From Marinomonas rhodophyticola (GTDB lineage: Bacteria > Pseudomonadota > Gammaproteobacteria > Pseudomonadales > Marinomonadaceae), in the NCBI RefSeq assembly GCF_026113935.1, contig NZ_JAPEUL010000007.1, forward strand, positions 930,001 through 994,000: 64,000 nt of DNA, written 5' to 3'. The notes beneath the pieces were generated by a model. The model searched no databases and had not been told where the DNA came from. It worked only from the letters and a program-made list of their open reading frames with translations. The position numbers were made by a program, and so were the translations under genes. Position 1 is the first letter of the stretch; each line of letters opens with the position of its first letter. This document shows, piece by piece, positions 19,406 to 28,449 of this stretch.

Positions 19406-20664
19406 GCGTTTTGCTCCTTATGGTCAGCGTGGTTGGTTGGGTAAGAAGCAAGATAATCGGTCAAAAACTGCGGGAAGGTTTCGTCTTGCACCGCTTTTGC
19501 TACGTTAAAGATGTCTTTGTCACCGCGACCTGAAAGGTTGATGACAATCTTTGAGTCTTTTGGCAAGTTCGGTGCGTCTTTAAAAGCACCTGCTAATGCA
19601 TGGGACGATTCTAGCGCAGGAATGATGCCTTCTTTTTTCAGTAGAAGAGTGCAAGCGGCAATCACGTCATCGTCCATGGCGTAGGTCATCTTGATGCGAC
19701 CAATTTCCGCCAAATGGGCGATGATAGGGGAGACTCCAACATAGTCTAAACCCGCTGCGATAGAGTGTGTTTCTTGCAGCTGTCCAGCGTCATCTTGCAA
19801 AAACATGGTCGCAAAACCTTGTGCGATACCAGGCTGTCCAAGATTGTGAGATAAGCGAATAGAGTGCTCGCCAAGCTCCAAACCTTTGCCGCCCGCTTCG
19901 ACGCCGACCATTTCCACGTCTTTGTCATCGAGGAAAGGCAGGAACAAACCACAAGCGTTTGAACCTCCACCAACACAAGCGTATAGGCGATCCGGGAATT
20001 GACCGAATTGTGTGATACTTTGCTCGCGCACTTCGTTGCCAATCACAGATTGAAAATAGGCCACCATTTCAGGGAAAGGCGCGCAACCACAGGAGGTGCC
20101 AATTAGGTAATGACTTTCTTCGTGGCTAGAAGACCAGTCACGTAGCGCTTCATCTAATGCATCCCGTAGAGTTTGTGCGCCAGTAGTGACGGGCACCACG
20201 GTTGCGCCAAGTTGTTTCATCCAGAAAACGTTTGGATACTGACGCTCAATGTCTTTTGCGCCCATGTAAATCGTACATTCAAGGCCCAAGCGTGCCGCGA
20301 CAAGGGCAGTAGCGATACCATGCTGACCCGCGCCTGTTTCGGCAATCACGCGCTTTTTACCCATACGCTTAACCAACAAACCTTGGCCAATCACGTTGTT
20401 CATCTTGTGTGCGCCACTGTGGTTTAAATCTTCACGTTTAAGGTAAATTTGTGCGCCGCCAAAGTGTTCGGTCAAATTCGCACAAAACGTCAGTGGCGTA
20501 GGGCGGCCAGAAAACTGCTGCCATTGTTTATTCAGCTCAGCGAGAAACTCTGAGTCGTTTTTGGCTTCTTCGAACGCATGTAAAATTTGCTGTTGGCTCG
20601 AATAAAGGATTTCAGGAATATAGCTACCGCCGTATTGCCCGTAGAAACCGTTCTCGCTTTGCAT
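19402..20664 (-). CDS. trpB: tryptophan synthase beta chain
   Basis: 420 aa. PLP enzyme joining indole and serine. The PLP Lys sits in SGAHKMNN, the catalytic Glu in AETGAGQHG, the phosphate cup in GGGSNA and the terminal NLSGRGDKD is intact. GTSCGCAPFPEM replaces the common GPHPYP loop, showing that it belongs to a divergent lineage like its trpA partner. AGGAG precedes the ATG. No trpE, D, C or F gene is nearby. Confidence 0.95.
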   Translation of the reverse strand: MQSENGFYGQYGGSYIPEILYSSQQQILHAFEEAKNDSEFLAELNKQWQQFSGRPTPLTFCANLTEHFGGAQIYLKREDLNHSGAHKMNNVIGQGLLVKRMGKKRVIAETGAGQHGIATALVAARLGLECTIYMGAKDIERQYPNVFWMKQLGATVVPVTTGAQTLRDALDEALRDWSSSHEESHYLIGTSCGCAPFPEMVAYFQSVIGNEVREQSITQFGQFPDRLYACVGGGSNACGLFLPFLDDKDVEMVGVEAGGKGLELGEHSIRLSHNLGQPGIAQGFATMFLQDDAGQLQETHSIAAGLDYVGVSPIIAHLAEIGRIKMTYAMDDDVIAACTLLLKKEGIIPALESSHALAGAFKDAPNLPKDSKIVINLSGRGDKDIFNVAKAVQDETFPQFLTDYLASYPTNHADHKEQNA

Positions 20665-20689
20665 GACTTGCTCCTAAATCTCTATTTAT

Positions 20690-20710
20690 TTAACTATACC
20701 GTTTAGTTAA
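20690..20710. promoter_or_regulatory. inverted repeat upstream of trpBA
   Basis: TTAACTA at 20690-20696 is mirrored by TAGTTAA at 20704-20710 with a 7-base spacer, 26 bases upstream of the trpB start. It resembles part of a TrpR operator (which contains ACTAG/CTAGT) only loosely, so the binding protein is open; the divergent TetR gene is another candidate. Confidence 0.45.
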
Positions 20711-20919
20711 TTTAATGCGATCATGAGTGTTCGTCAAGTGCTGTCGAACTTCTTTTTTATGTATAATCTACGAGTCGGGTTTGTGTTGGGTAAAGTGCTT
20801 GGTGGTTTTTGTAGGGCATTAGTGAAGCGTAATGTGCCGATTTTTGGTTTCTATACGGTAATTATTGTAAGACTAAGATTTTTAAGGGGTGACTCCCTTT
20901 AATTATTTGAGAGGACGTT

Positions 20920-21477
20920 ATGGCAAGAGGAAGACCCAGTAAAAAAGCCCACATAGTAACCGTGGCATCAAGCTTGTTTACTGAGCAGGGTTATCAAAGT
21001 ACCAGTATTGACCAAGTGGTATTGGCTGCCGCGGTGTCGAAACCGACGGTCTACAGTAATTTTCCAACCAAGCTTGTGTTGTGGGAAACCGTATTGATGT
21101 CACTCACCGAGCAAGCGCAAGTCAAAATGCAGGCACGTTTAGAAAAGTTGCAGACGAAAAAAGACGCGACTCTGATTTCTGGGTGGATTGTATTATGGGA
21201 GCTATGGATCAATAAACCAGAGCACCTTGCCGTGTATCGTATTTTACTGGGCGAGCAACATAAAATGGCAGCCTCTACCTTTGCTTTGTTTGCCGAATTT
21301 GAAGCGGTATTAGAGTCTACATTGCAGGTATGGGTTGCCCAATATTCTCTTTCGACGATGAATTTTTTTGCATTAAAAGCGGTAAGTAGAGAAGCGTTAT
21401 TAATGCCTGCATTGATGAATCAGTCAATGATGAATAAGACGGACTTGATGCGTCAGCTTGATAGTTTGATGAAATAG
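20920..21477 (+). CDS. TetR-family transcriptional regulator
   Basis: 185 aa. N-terminal helix-turn-helix (SSLFTEQGYQSTSIDQVVLAAAVSKPTVYSNFPTK) matches TetR proteins; the C-terminal ligand domain is not recognisable. GAGAGG lies 10 bases upstream of the ATG. It is divergent from trpBA (255 bp) and convergent with the MFS exporter. It may regulate either neighbour; a drug-exporter link is common for the family. Confidence 0.92.
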   Translation: MARGRPSKKAHIVTVASSLFTEQGYQSTSIDQVVLAAAVSKPTVYSNFPTKLVLWETVLMSLTEQAQVKMQARLEKLQTKKDATLISGWIVLWELWINKPEHLAVYRILLGEQHKMAASTFALFAEFEAVLESTLQVWVAQYSLSTMNFFALKAVSREALLMPALMNQSMMNKTDLMRQLDSLMK

Positions 21478-21520
21478 CTGAACTTGATGTCGCCCTTTGT
21501 TCACCGAGCAATATCGTAGC

Positions 21521-21612
21521 ACGACCTACACAAAACCATGTAGGTCGCGCCTTTAGGCCGACAAAAAGCCGATTACACAAACCAAGCCCTCGTCGCGCTA
21601 AAGGCGCGACCT
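21521..21612. repeat. palindromic intergenic repeat element
   Basis: Two hairpins form a composite element. CGACCTACA (21522-21530) pairs with TGTAGGTCG (21539-21547). GTCGCGCCTTTAGG (21544-21557) is inverted relative to GTCGCGCTAAAGGCGCGAC (21592-21610), itself a near-perfect palindrome. It lies between convergent genes. The look is of a REP/MITE-like family dispersed in the genome; I cannot confirm the copy number here. Confidence 0.6.
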
Positions 21613-21697
21613 TGTATCTCTTCTTGATGAGTGTTTAGCTAGCACTTATCGCATCGGGAAATCGGTGAGCCTCGTGCGCGACAAAACATATCCCTCA

Positions 21698-22944
21698 TTA
21701 AACCGCTGCGCTTTGCTCTTCAATGACTTCTTCTACACGTCCTTTTTCTGCCCAGTACATAAGGCATATTGCTAGTGAACCCATAATTACGAAGCCGCCA
21801 GAGATTGGCATTAGGGTGTTGTTGTACATTTGGCCTATGACGGTGCCGATACTCATGGACATAATGGACGACACTGAACCAATAACAGCAGAGGCAATGC
21901 CTGCCACATGTCCCATGGGTTCCATTGCAAGAGAGTTGACATTACCGAACAACAAGCCAAAGCAGAAAAACAACACGGATGCGTAGACTAAGAACATCCA
22001 TAAGCTGATGGTGACGAAAGCGTGTAAAGCAAAGAAGGCAATAGATGCAATAACAACAACGCAAATAGCACGGAAGGCGATGTATTTCGCACCGTGTTTT
22101 TCGACAATCCGTGAGTTAATCAGTGAAGAAAACCCAAGCACCAGAGCCAGCACGCCAAAGTAAAAAGCGAATAGGTTGCCCGTTTCAAATTGCACTTGGA
22201 AAATTTGCTGCGAGGAATTCAAATAGCCAATAAAGCTACCGAAGAACAATCCCATGCAAATGGTATAACTGGCGGTAATTCGATTCGTCACCACCTCTTT
22301 AAAGCCCTCGTAGAAACCTGTTCTTGTAAAAGGGATACGGTTGGATTTGGGTAAGGTTTCTTTTAAACGAAACGCAATCCAAACTATTAGACATACAGCG
22401 TAAACCAGATACATCTCGAAAATACCACGCCAGTCATCGACAAACATAATGGCTTGTCCAAGTGTGGGGGCAATGGCAGGAACCAAAACGAAAATCATCA
22501 TTACTAATGACATGATACGAGCCATTTGCGCGCCGTGGTACAAGTCACGAACCAAAGAAATGGCGGAGATATATGGGCCTGCTACACCTAAACCTTGGAT
22601 AAAGCGACCTAACATGAGCACTTCTAAACTGTCGGCTTGATAACAGACCACAGTGCCTACTAGGTACAAAGCAAAGCCGCTAAAGAGAATAGGGCGTCGA
22701 CCTAAGGCGTCGGACAGTGGGCCACAAATCAGCTGGCCCATTGCTAAACCTAAAAACAACATGCTAATGAGCAATTGTGGTTGGTTTGCTGTCGCCGCGC
22801 CGAGCAATCGTCGCCAATAATGCCTAAAGCGGGCAGCAAAGCATCAATAGAGATGGCCGTGATAGACATTAACAAGGCAACTAGAAGGGTAAACTCCTTC
22901 GATCCCATGCCGGATGAAGAGGTATCGTTATGAGCATTTTCCAT
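21698..22944 (-). CDS. Bcr/CflA-type MFS drug exporter (frameshifted)
   Basis: About 415 aa with 12 predicted helices. ITAISIDALLPALG in helix 1 is the Bcr/CflA signature, and the A-motif loop GPLSDALGRRPIL follows helix 2. It probably exports drugs or small metabolites across the inner membrane. The frame breaks near 22809 (GIIGDD, then LLGAATANQ in the other frame); one missing T gives 1,248 nt. The TetR gene is convergent. Confidence 0.9.
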
Positions 22945-23298
22945 ATGGTGTTCCTAAGAAAACATGACATTGTTGAGGTGGTGACTAAACGCACTCCTCA
23001 AATAATAGTCGAGCATTATACTCAGGCTTTGTGATAGCGAGTTTTCTGTTGTGTGCACAAAATGAGGAAATGTGTGCTTTCCCAAGGGAGGGGCAAAATA
23101 GACGCGTTTTGATAAAAATTCCGATATGTCTTTGTCTTGGTTAAAGCCATCTTTTAAAGCGTTTGTCGTGTAATTTTGTGTAATTGACATTTGTTTAACT
23201 TCGACTAACTTTAGTAAGGATTTTGTCAGTTTTTGATAGGGATTGAGAAAGCCAGCATTAAAAATAACGATGTAATTTATGGATACAAGGAATTTATC
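22945..23298. other. 354-bp intergenic region
   Basis: No gene is supported. An open frame on the minus strand (22954-23190) has no family features. The part near 23168-23186 holds the short direct repeat TGTGTAATTT/TGTGTAATTG. It should contain divergent promoters for the MFS gene and the collar-like genes, but I see no clear consensus. Confidence 0.4.
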
Positions 23299-24090
23299 AT
23301 GAAAAAAGAAGCGGCAGCATTATCACTTTCTGCGTTATCGACGGCACTGTTGGTGACCGTATTTGTTGCAACTCCCCAAAAAGCCTTGGCGTGTGCTACG
23401 GAACCTTATATCGGCTCTGTTTGTGTGATGGCAACCGATTACTGTCCGAGAGGATACAGTGTGGCGGCTGGACAAACAACTCTCATTTCTAATAACCAAG
23501 TGTTGTTTGCATTACTTGGTTATAATTTTGGTGGCGATAATAGAACTACTTTTGGTTACCCTGATTTGCGCGGTCGAGCGCCGATTGGCACAGGTCAAGG
23601 AGTAGGATTATCCGATTTTTATCTCGCTGACATGGTAGGTCAGGAGACGCGCTCATTAACTATTTCTCAAATGCCCAGACATAATCATTCCGCAACCTTT
23701 GTGCCTAGTGGTGGTGCCAATGCGGGATCAGCATCTGGAACCATCTCTTTACCCGTGACAGGGTCGGCAAAAATCGCGACCTCTGCTTCGGGTACAGGCT
23801 CAATAACGCCATTTGATCATGCTGTGTTGGGAAAAGCGGCACAGGGTTTGGGAGGCGTGACACTTTATAGCCCAGCGGGTACCACGGCAGATCTTCATAT
23901 TGGGCCTGAGGGTGGGGTGACCGGAACAGCGACTGGGCCGGTATCTCTTCCTGTTAATTTAGCGGCTGGCGTAAATGGTACGGTCAATGTCGCTACTGCA
24001 GGTGGAAGCCAAGCCTTTTCTGTTGTCGCCCCTCGAATCGCCCTGACCTTCTGCATCGCTACGACAGGCATATACCCTTCTCGCCCATAA
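23299..24090 (+). CDS. exported tail-collar-domain protein 1
   Basis: 263 aa from the ATG at 23299 (MKKEAAALS), preceded by AAGGA; 22 extra codons upstream are unlikely to be used. A Sec signal peptide ends near residues 31-32 (KALA/CATEP). The mature protein has a phage tail collar domain: LLGYNFGGDNRTTFGYPDLRGRAP and GTGQG, then the conserved MPRHNH. This is the microcystin-dependent-protein (Mdp) family layout. Unlike typical members, it has a cleavable signal and four N-terminal cysteines, suggesting an exported disulfide-bonded form. A second copy follows. Confidence 0.85.
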   Translation: MKKEAAALSLSALSTALLVTVFVATPQKALACATEPYIGSVCVMATDYCPRGYSVAAGQTTLISNNQVLFALLGYNFGGDNRTTFGYPDLRGRAPIGTGQGVGLSDFYLADMVGQETRSLTISQMPRHNHSATFVPSGGANAGSASGTISLPVTGSAKIATSASGTGSITPFDHAVLGKAAQGLGGVTLYSPAGTTADLHIGPEGGVTGTATGPVSLPVNLAAGVNGTVNVATAGGSQAFSVVAPRIALTFCIATTGIYPSRP

Positions 24091-24131
24091 TACCTTGAAG
24101 CAGTTTTGTTAAATTATTCGAATATTTTTGG

Positions 24132-24150
24132 TGTCAGAAATGACATTTTT
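24132..24150 (+). terminator. small GAAA-loop hairpin with T-run
   Basis: TGTCA and TGACA enclose a GAAA tetraloop and are followed by T6. The short stem makes it a weak terminator or a reduction point between the two collar genes. Confidence 0.4.
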
Positions 24151-24173
24151 TATGGTCTTATAAGGAACTTACC

Positions 24174-24981
24174 ATGAAGAAAAAGACAGAAGCGTTATCC
24201 CTTTTTTCGTTATCTGGTGCATTGTTAGTGACCGCCTTTGCTGCTACATCACAAACAGCAGTTGCCTGCCCTACGGATCCATATCTTGGTTCTGTTTGTG
24301 TGACTGCCGCCTCTTATTGCCCTATAGGTTATGTTGCGGCGGCTGGGCAAACGAGTGCAATTAATGACAATCAAGCATTGTACTCCTTGCTAGGAACCAG
24401 ATATGGCGGTGATGGTAGGAATACTTATGGTATTCCTGACTTACGTGGTAGAGCGCCGATTGGCACAGGTCAAGGACCAGGACTAACGAATTTCAATATC
24501 GCTGCTATGGTGGGGCAAGAAATACATACATTGGCTATTTCTCAAATGCCCAGGCATAACCATGCCGCAACCTTTGTTCCCAGTGGTGGTGCGAGCGCAG
24601 GGGTCGCATCTGGCACCATCTCCTTGCCTGTGAATGGGGCGGCAAAAATCGCGACCTCTTCTTCGAGTGCTGGTTCAATAACACCATCTGATCATGCTGT
24701 GCTGGGTAAAGCGGCACAGGGATTGGGAGGCGTGACACTTTATAGCCCAGCGGGTACCACGGCAGATCTTAATATTGGGCCTGAGGGCGGTGTGACTGGA
24801 ACGGCCAGTGGGTCAGTGTCATTGGATGTTAATTTAGCGGCAGGCGTAAATGGTACGGTTGATCTAGGGTATACGGGGGAATCCTATAGGAGGGCAAACC
24901 ATCCCCTTTGCCGTTGTCGCTCCTCGGATCGCTTTGACTTTTTGCATTGCCACTGAGGGCTTGTATCCACAACGTCCATAG
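24174..24981 (+). CDS. exported tail-collar-domain protein 2 (frameshifted near the 3' end)
   Basis: About 268 aa; closely similar to the preceding gene across its length, so a tandem duplication. Same order: signal peptide, Cys-containing start, YGGDGRNTYGIPDLRGRAP, MPRHNH, and a Gly/Ala-rich second half. The frame shifts near 24880 in a run of five G (TACGGGGGAATCC); removing one G restores PFAVVAPRIALTFCIA and the ending GLYPQRP, with the TAG at 24979-24981. Second-half DNA is nearly identical to the first gene, e.g. the run coding GGVTLYSPAGTTADL. Confidence 0.85.
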
Positions 24982-24988
24982 TGTTTGC

Positions 24989-25021
24989 AGCGGGGGATTC
25001 AATCGAGTTGTCCCGCTTTTT
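24989..25021 (+). terminator. intrinsic terminator after collar genes
   Basis: AGCGGG pairs with CCCGCT (plus one G-T) around a 17-base loop, followed by T5. It should separate the collar genes from the secretion operon. Confidence 0.75.
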
Positions 25022-25374
25022 GAGTCTTAAACTCTTACTCAGGGGTCTTAGGTATATAGGGGGCGGTGTGGCTTTTTAACTGGATGGTTGCCGAATATAA
25101 GTTTATGAATATTTTTTACTTACTTACTATCATCTTTGAACACACTTGATCTAAAATGGGTAAAGAAATTGCAAATTTTGAAAAGTGTTTTGCTTTTTTA
25201 ATATTGAGGCTGAAGGTTAGGGATATGGATGTTGTTTTCACTATTTCTTGTACAAAGGTAGGTTTCACACTTCTTTCGCTGAGCCGTTCGGTTCTGCTTA
25301 TTTTTTCAATTCTGTATTTTCAAATTTTAGTGCTTTTTCATTAATTACATATTTAACCTGTTTCAGGAGTCGCT
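25022..25374 (+). other. intergenic region upstream of the secretion operon
   Basis: No supported gene in 353 bases. A 62-codon hydrophobic open frame (25156-25344) has no ribosome-binding site or family likeness. The AT-rich part from 25090 is the likely location of the promoter for the 24-kb operon. CAGGAG at 25362-25367 is the Shine-Dalgarno of the OmpA-like gene. Confidence 0.4.
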
Positions 25375-25974
25375 ATGTTGTCTAGTGTGTTCTGTGTTCG
25401 TGTAACATTTGTTGTACTGATGGCCGCTGCTATCTCAGGTTGTGGCAAGTTTGCTTCTCAATCGTCTAGTGCAACGTTGGACTGCGATGATCGTTACACT
25501 CGTTGTGCAGTGCTTTCTGAACAACAGAATAAAGTAGAAAAGACCGTGCAAAATGAAGAGGTTCCCAGTGTTGCTTCCCCATTAATTATCTTGCCGCCTA
25601 CTGTTGCCCCCATTTTATTTGATTTTGATCGTGCCACAGCAAGTCGTCTTGTGCTTGATGAAGCGGCGGCATTTTTGATTATGTATCCTGAGTCTCATCT
25701 TACCTTGCATGGTTATACCGATCCGATAGGGCAAGAGGCTTACAATCAGGCGTTGTCTTATCAGCGTGCGGCGTATGTTCGCGAGCGTTTATTAATGCTG
25801 GGGGTATCGGCTGCACAAATAAGCGTACAAGCGCATGGGGAAAGTGGCCTACTGGTGAAAGAAATACCGAATACTCAAGTCGTCTCTAAGGATGATTTGG
25901 TGAAGCAATATGCCGCAAATCGTCGCGTTGAGTTTGAATTTAGTCTGCCAAACACGACGACATTATCTAACTGA
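25375..25974 (+). CDS. OmpA-family peptidoglycan-binding lipoprotein
   Basis: 199 aa. Lipoprotein signal with lipobox ISGC at residues 20-23, then a linker and a C-terminal OmpA-like domain (PILFDFDRATASR, HGYTDPIGQEAYN, YQRAAYVRERLLMLGV, NRRVEFEF) expected to grip peptidoglycan. Two cysteines (CDDRYTRC) may form a small disulfide loop. First gene of the operon, 29 bases before the TolC-like gene. Together they probably fix an outer-membrane export complex to the cell wall. Confidence 0.92.
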   Translation: MLSSVFCVRVTFVVLMAAAISGCGKFASQSSSATLDCDDRYTRCAVLSEQQNKVEKTVQNEEVPSVASPLIILPPTVAPILFDFDRATASRLVLDEAAAFLIMYPESHLTLHGYTDPIGQEAYNQALSYQRAAYVRERLLMLGVSAAQISVQAHGESGLLVKEIPNTQVVSKDDLVKQYAANRRVEFEFSLPNTTTLSN

Positions 25975-26003
25975 TTTTAAATACATTATTCTAAGGAGAA
26001 ATC

Positions 26004-27599
26004 ATGGCTGTTCATCCTGTGTTTACTAAGACCATGTTTGCTAAAACAGCAGTGGCCATTCTTGTTGCGACTGCGGTAGCAGGTTGTTCGGTCTCTCCCT
26101 CGCGCTTGAGTGACAATGATGTCATGGCGAATGCGGTTGAGAACCAAACCTTGTTAGCAGAGGATTTTGCACCGGTTACTCAGGCTATTGATCTTAATGA
26201 AGCCTTCGCTCGCACCATTAAGCATAATCGTGATGCACGCTTAAAGGCGTTTGAAGCGGTTGTGTCACAGGGACAGTTAGCAGTCGATCAGTTTGATATG
26301 TTGCCTGATTTGGCGGTTCGAGCGGGTTACGCCTATCGCAATAACTATGCGGCGTCAGCGTCAGTGAGTTTTATCGGTGATAAGCCTGCGGCTTTAGGCT
26401 CTAACCCAAGTTATTCTGTGTCCTCGGACAAAAGTACCTTTACTGGCAGTGTGGGTGCCACATGGGATGTACTGGATTTTGGTTTGTCGTATTTTAGAGC
26501 TAAGCAGCAGGCCGACCGTTTCCTGATTTCTAAAGAGCGGGAACGCAAAGTAGTGCAGACCATTATGCAGCAGACGCGTAATGCCTATTACCGTGCGGTG
26601 TCAGCTGAGCGTTTGCTGGCTAAAATTGATCCCCTTATTATCCAGTCTCGCGCCGCGTTAGCGGACTCGGCTCGTATCGAACAAATGCGCGCTCAGTCGC
26701 CTATGGAAGCGTTAACCTACCAAAGAGCGTTATTAGAATCGCTTCGCACCTTGCAGGACTTGCGCAAAGACTTAATGCCAGCAAAGGCAGAATTGGCGAC
26801 GTTAATGGGTCTAAATCCAGCAGAAAGTTTTGAGTTGGCCGATGTTGGTACACCGGATTTCCAAGTGCCTGAATTAGATTTGGATATCAGCACGATGGAG
26901 CGCACGGCTTTGGTTCGTCGTCCTGAATTGATTGAAGCTCAATATCAAGAACGTATCACTAAAGAAGAAGTGAGTTCCGCCTTTTTGACCTTGTTTCCAA
27001 GTCTAAGTTTAAGTGCAGGTCTAAACTACGACGGTTCCGACTACCTAAAAAACAATGATTGGGCGAGTGCCGGTGTCGGCGTGAACTGGAATTTAATGAA
27101 TGTTTTTCGTTACGGCAAAATTGATCAGCTTAATAACTTAAAAATGGCCGCGACAAAGCAGCAAGCGTTAGCGGTTTCTATGGCGGTCATATCTCAGGTG
27201 CATATTGCCAATATTGAGTACGCCGAAGCGCAGAACTCCTATGATTTAGCAACTAACTATTTAGACGTGGCGAATCGTATTCAAGATCAAATTCAGTCAA
27301 GTCGTGTCGCCCAGAATGTCGGTGAGTTGACGGTTATTAGTGAACAAGTGAATGCCTTGTTGGCGGAGTTGCGCCGTGATGTGGCTTATGCTGATTTGCA
27401 GAATAGCTTTGGTAAAATTTTAGTGTCTATGGGCTTAGACCCTCTACCGAATGGTTTTGGCGGCATGAAATTAGAAGAGCTTGCGAATGCGTTTGATTCT
27501 ATGTTCGGTCGTTGGTCACAAGGTGATATAGAAGCCGTGAGTGAAGAACAAATGCAAGCCGCTTATTTGGCTAAACAAGCAGCTGAGAAAGAGGGCTAG
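26004..27599 (+). CDS. TolC-like outer-membrane efflux lipoprotein
   Basis: 531 aa. The signal has lipobox VAGC. Two OEP repeats are visible, with the alpha-helical parts AFARTIKHNRDARLKAFEAV and RTALVRRPELIEAQYQERI; NPAESFELAD lies between. Proteins of this family form the trimeric outer-membrane channel of type I secretion and efflux systems. AAGGAG lies 7 bases upstream of the ATG. It is 3 bases from the adaptor gene, so it likely serves the giant protein encoded downstream. Confidence 0.93.
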   Translation: MAVHPVFTKTMFAKTAVAILVATAVAGCSVSPSRLSDNDVMANAVENQTLLAEDFAPVTQAIDLNEAFARTIKHNRDARLKAFEAVVSQGQLAVDQFDMLPDLAVRAGYAYRNNYAASASVSFIGDKPAALGSNPSYSVSSDKSTFTGSVGATWDVLDFGLSYFRAKQQADRFLISKERERKVVQTIMQQTRNAYYRAVSAERLLAKIDPLIIQSRAALADSARIEQMRAQSPMEALTYQRALLESLRTLQDLRKDLMPAKAELATLMGLNPAESFELADVGTPDFQVPELDLDISTMERTALVRRPELIEAQYQERITKEEVSSAFLTLFPSLSLSAGLNYDGSDYLKNNDWASAGVGVNWNLMNVFRYGKIDQLNNLKMAATKQQALAVSMAVISQVHIANIEYAEAQNSYDLATNYLDVANRIQDQIQSSRVAQNVGELTVISEQVNALLAELRRDVAYADLQNSFGKILVSMGLDPLPNGFGGMKLEELANAFDSMFGRWSQGDIEAVSEEQMQAAYLAKQAAEKEG

Positions 27600-27602
27600 G
27601 TT

Positions 27603-28337
27603 ATGTTGTGTAAAGTGGGCGTCGTTGCTGTGGCCATGCTGTTAGCGAATCCGCTGATGGCAGAGACGCTCAATGCCCGAGGTCTGCTTGTGGCAACACA
27701 CAGTGCGACGTTATCCAGTGAATTAGCGGCCTTAGTGGTGGGGTTGCCTAAAAGAATGGGTGAATCTTTTAAACAAGGTGAAACACTGGTGGCGTTAGAC
27801 TGTCGTTTGTTTGATGCCCAACAAGAGAAAGTCTCTGCTGAGGTCAAGGTTGCACAAATTCGTTTGGAAAACACCAAACAACTGAATCAGTTACGCTCAA
27901 TCGGTACCCTTGAGGTGGCGATTGCTGAGTCGGAATTGCAAAAGGTAATGGCTGAGCAACGCATAGCGCAGCTTAATGTGGAACGTTGCAATATTAAAGC
28001 GCCATTTGATGGTGTCGTTGAGCAGGTTGACATTCATCGTTTTGAAGTTGTGCAGCAACAGCAAGCCCTGCTTAAAGTGGTGGGGCGCGCCCAGTTGGAA
28101 GCCGATATTATCGTGCCAGCTGAATGGATGGCTTGGTTAAAAGTGGGTAGAAAACTGCAGTTACAGGCTGAAGAAACACAGCATACCTTACAGGCGTTTG
28201 TTAGCCATATTGGTCCCAGTGTGGATCCAACCAGCCAAACGGTGCAAATACGCGCGACGATAAAGAGTGTACCGTCCAGTGTGTTACCTGGTATGAGTGT
28301 GTTGGCCATGTTTGATGAGGTTGCTTTTGGCAAATAG
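27603..28337 (+). CDS. periplasmic adaptor (RND-type membrane fusion protein)
   Basis: 244 aa, shorter than typical adaptors (350-450). A Sec signal (MLCKVGVVAVAMLLANPLMA) replaces the usual N-terminal membrane anchor. The lipoyl halves (VVGLPKRMGESFKQGETLVALDCRLFDAQ and CNIKAPFDGVVEQVDIHRFEVVQ) bracket a short coiled-coil hairpin, with a beta-barrel domain after it. There is no RND or ABC pump gene in the cluster. It may bridge the TolC-like channel to the membrane-fusion proteins encoded downstream. Confidence 0.88.
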   Translation: MLCKVGVVAVAMLLANPLMAETLNARGLLVATHSATLSSELAALVVGLPKRMGESFKQGETLVALDCRLFDAQQEKVSAEVKVAQIRLENTKQLNQLRSIGTLEVAIAESELQKVMAEQRIAQLNVERCNIKAPFDGVVEQVDIHRFEVVQQQQALLKVVGRAQLEADIIVPAEWMAWLKVGRKLQLQAEETQHTLQAFVSHIGPSVDPTSQTVQIRATIKSVPSSVLPGMSVLAMFDEVAFGK

Positions 28338-28398
28338 AAAAACAGAGTAATTAGTGTTTGCAGCGTTTCAATAATTAAATGGTTTTTTAGTCATAAAA

Positions 28399-28416
28399 GC
28401 CTATGGATGAATAGGC
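28399..28416 (+). promoter_or_regulatory. hairpin in the leader of the giant gene
   Basis: GCCTAT and ATAGGC form a 6-bp stem around GGATGA, in the 112-base gap before the giant gene. There is no T-run, so it is not an obvious terminator. It may affect mRNA stability or differential expression. Confidence 0.3.
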
Positions 28417-28449
28417 CACTAGGAAAATATACCCTTAGAGGTGGTGATC

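Noticed and set aside
22954-23190. Small protein gene on the minus strand before the MFS gene
   Set aside because: Composition is not protein-like and no ribosome-binding site precedes its start.
23299-24981. Prophage remnant suggested by tail-collar domains
   Set aside because: No other phage genes are near, and both proteins have Sec signal peptides.
25156-25344. 62-codon hydrophobic open frame
   Set aside because: No Shine-Dalgarno, no similarity, in an AT-rich promoter region; probably chance.
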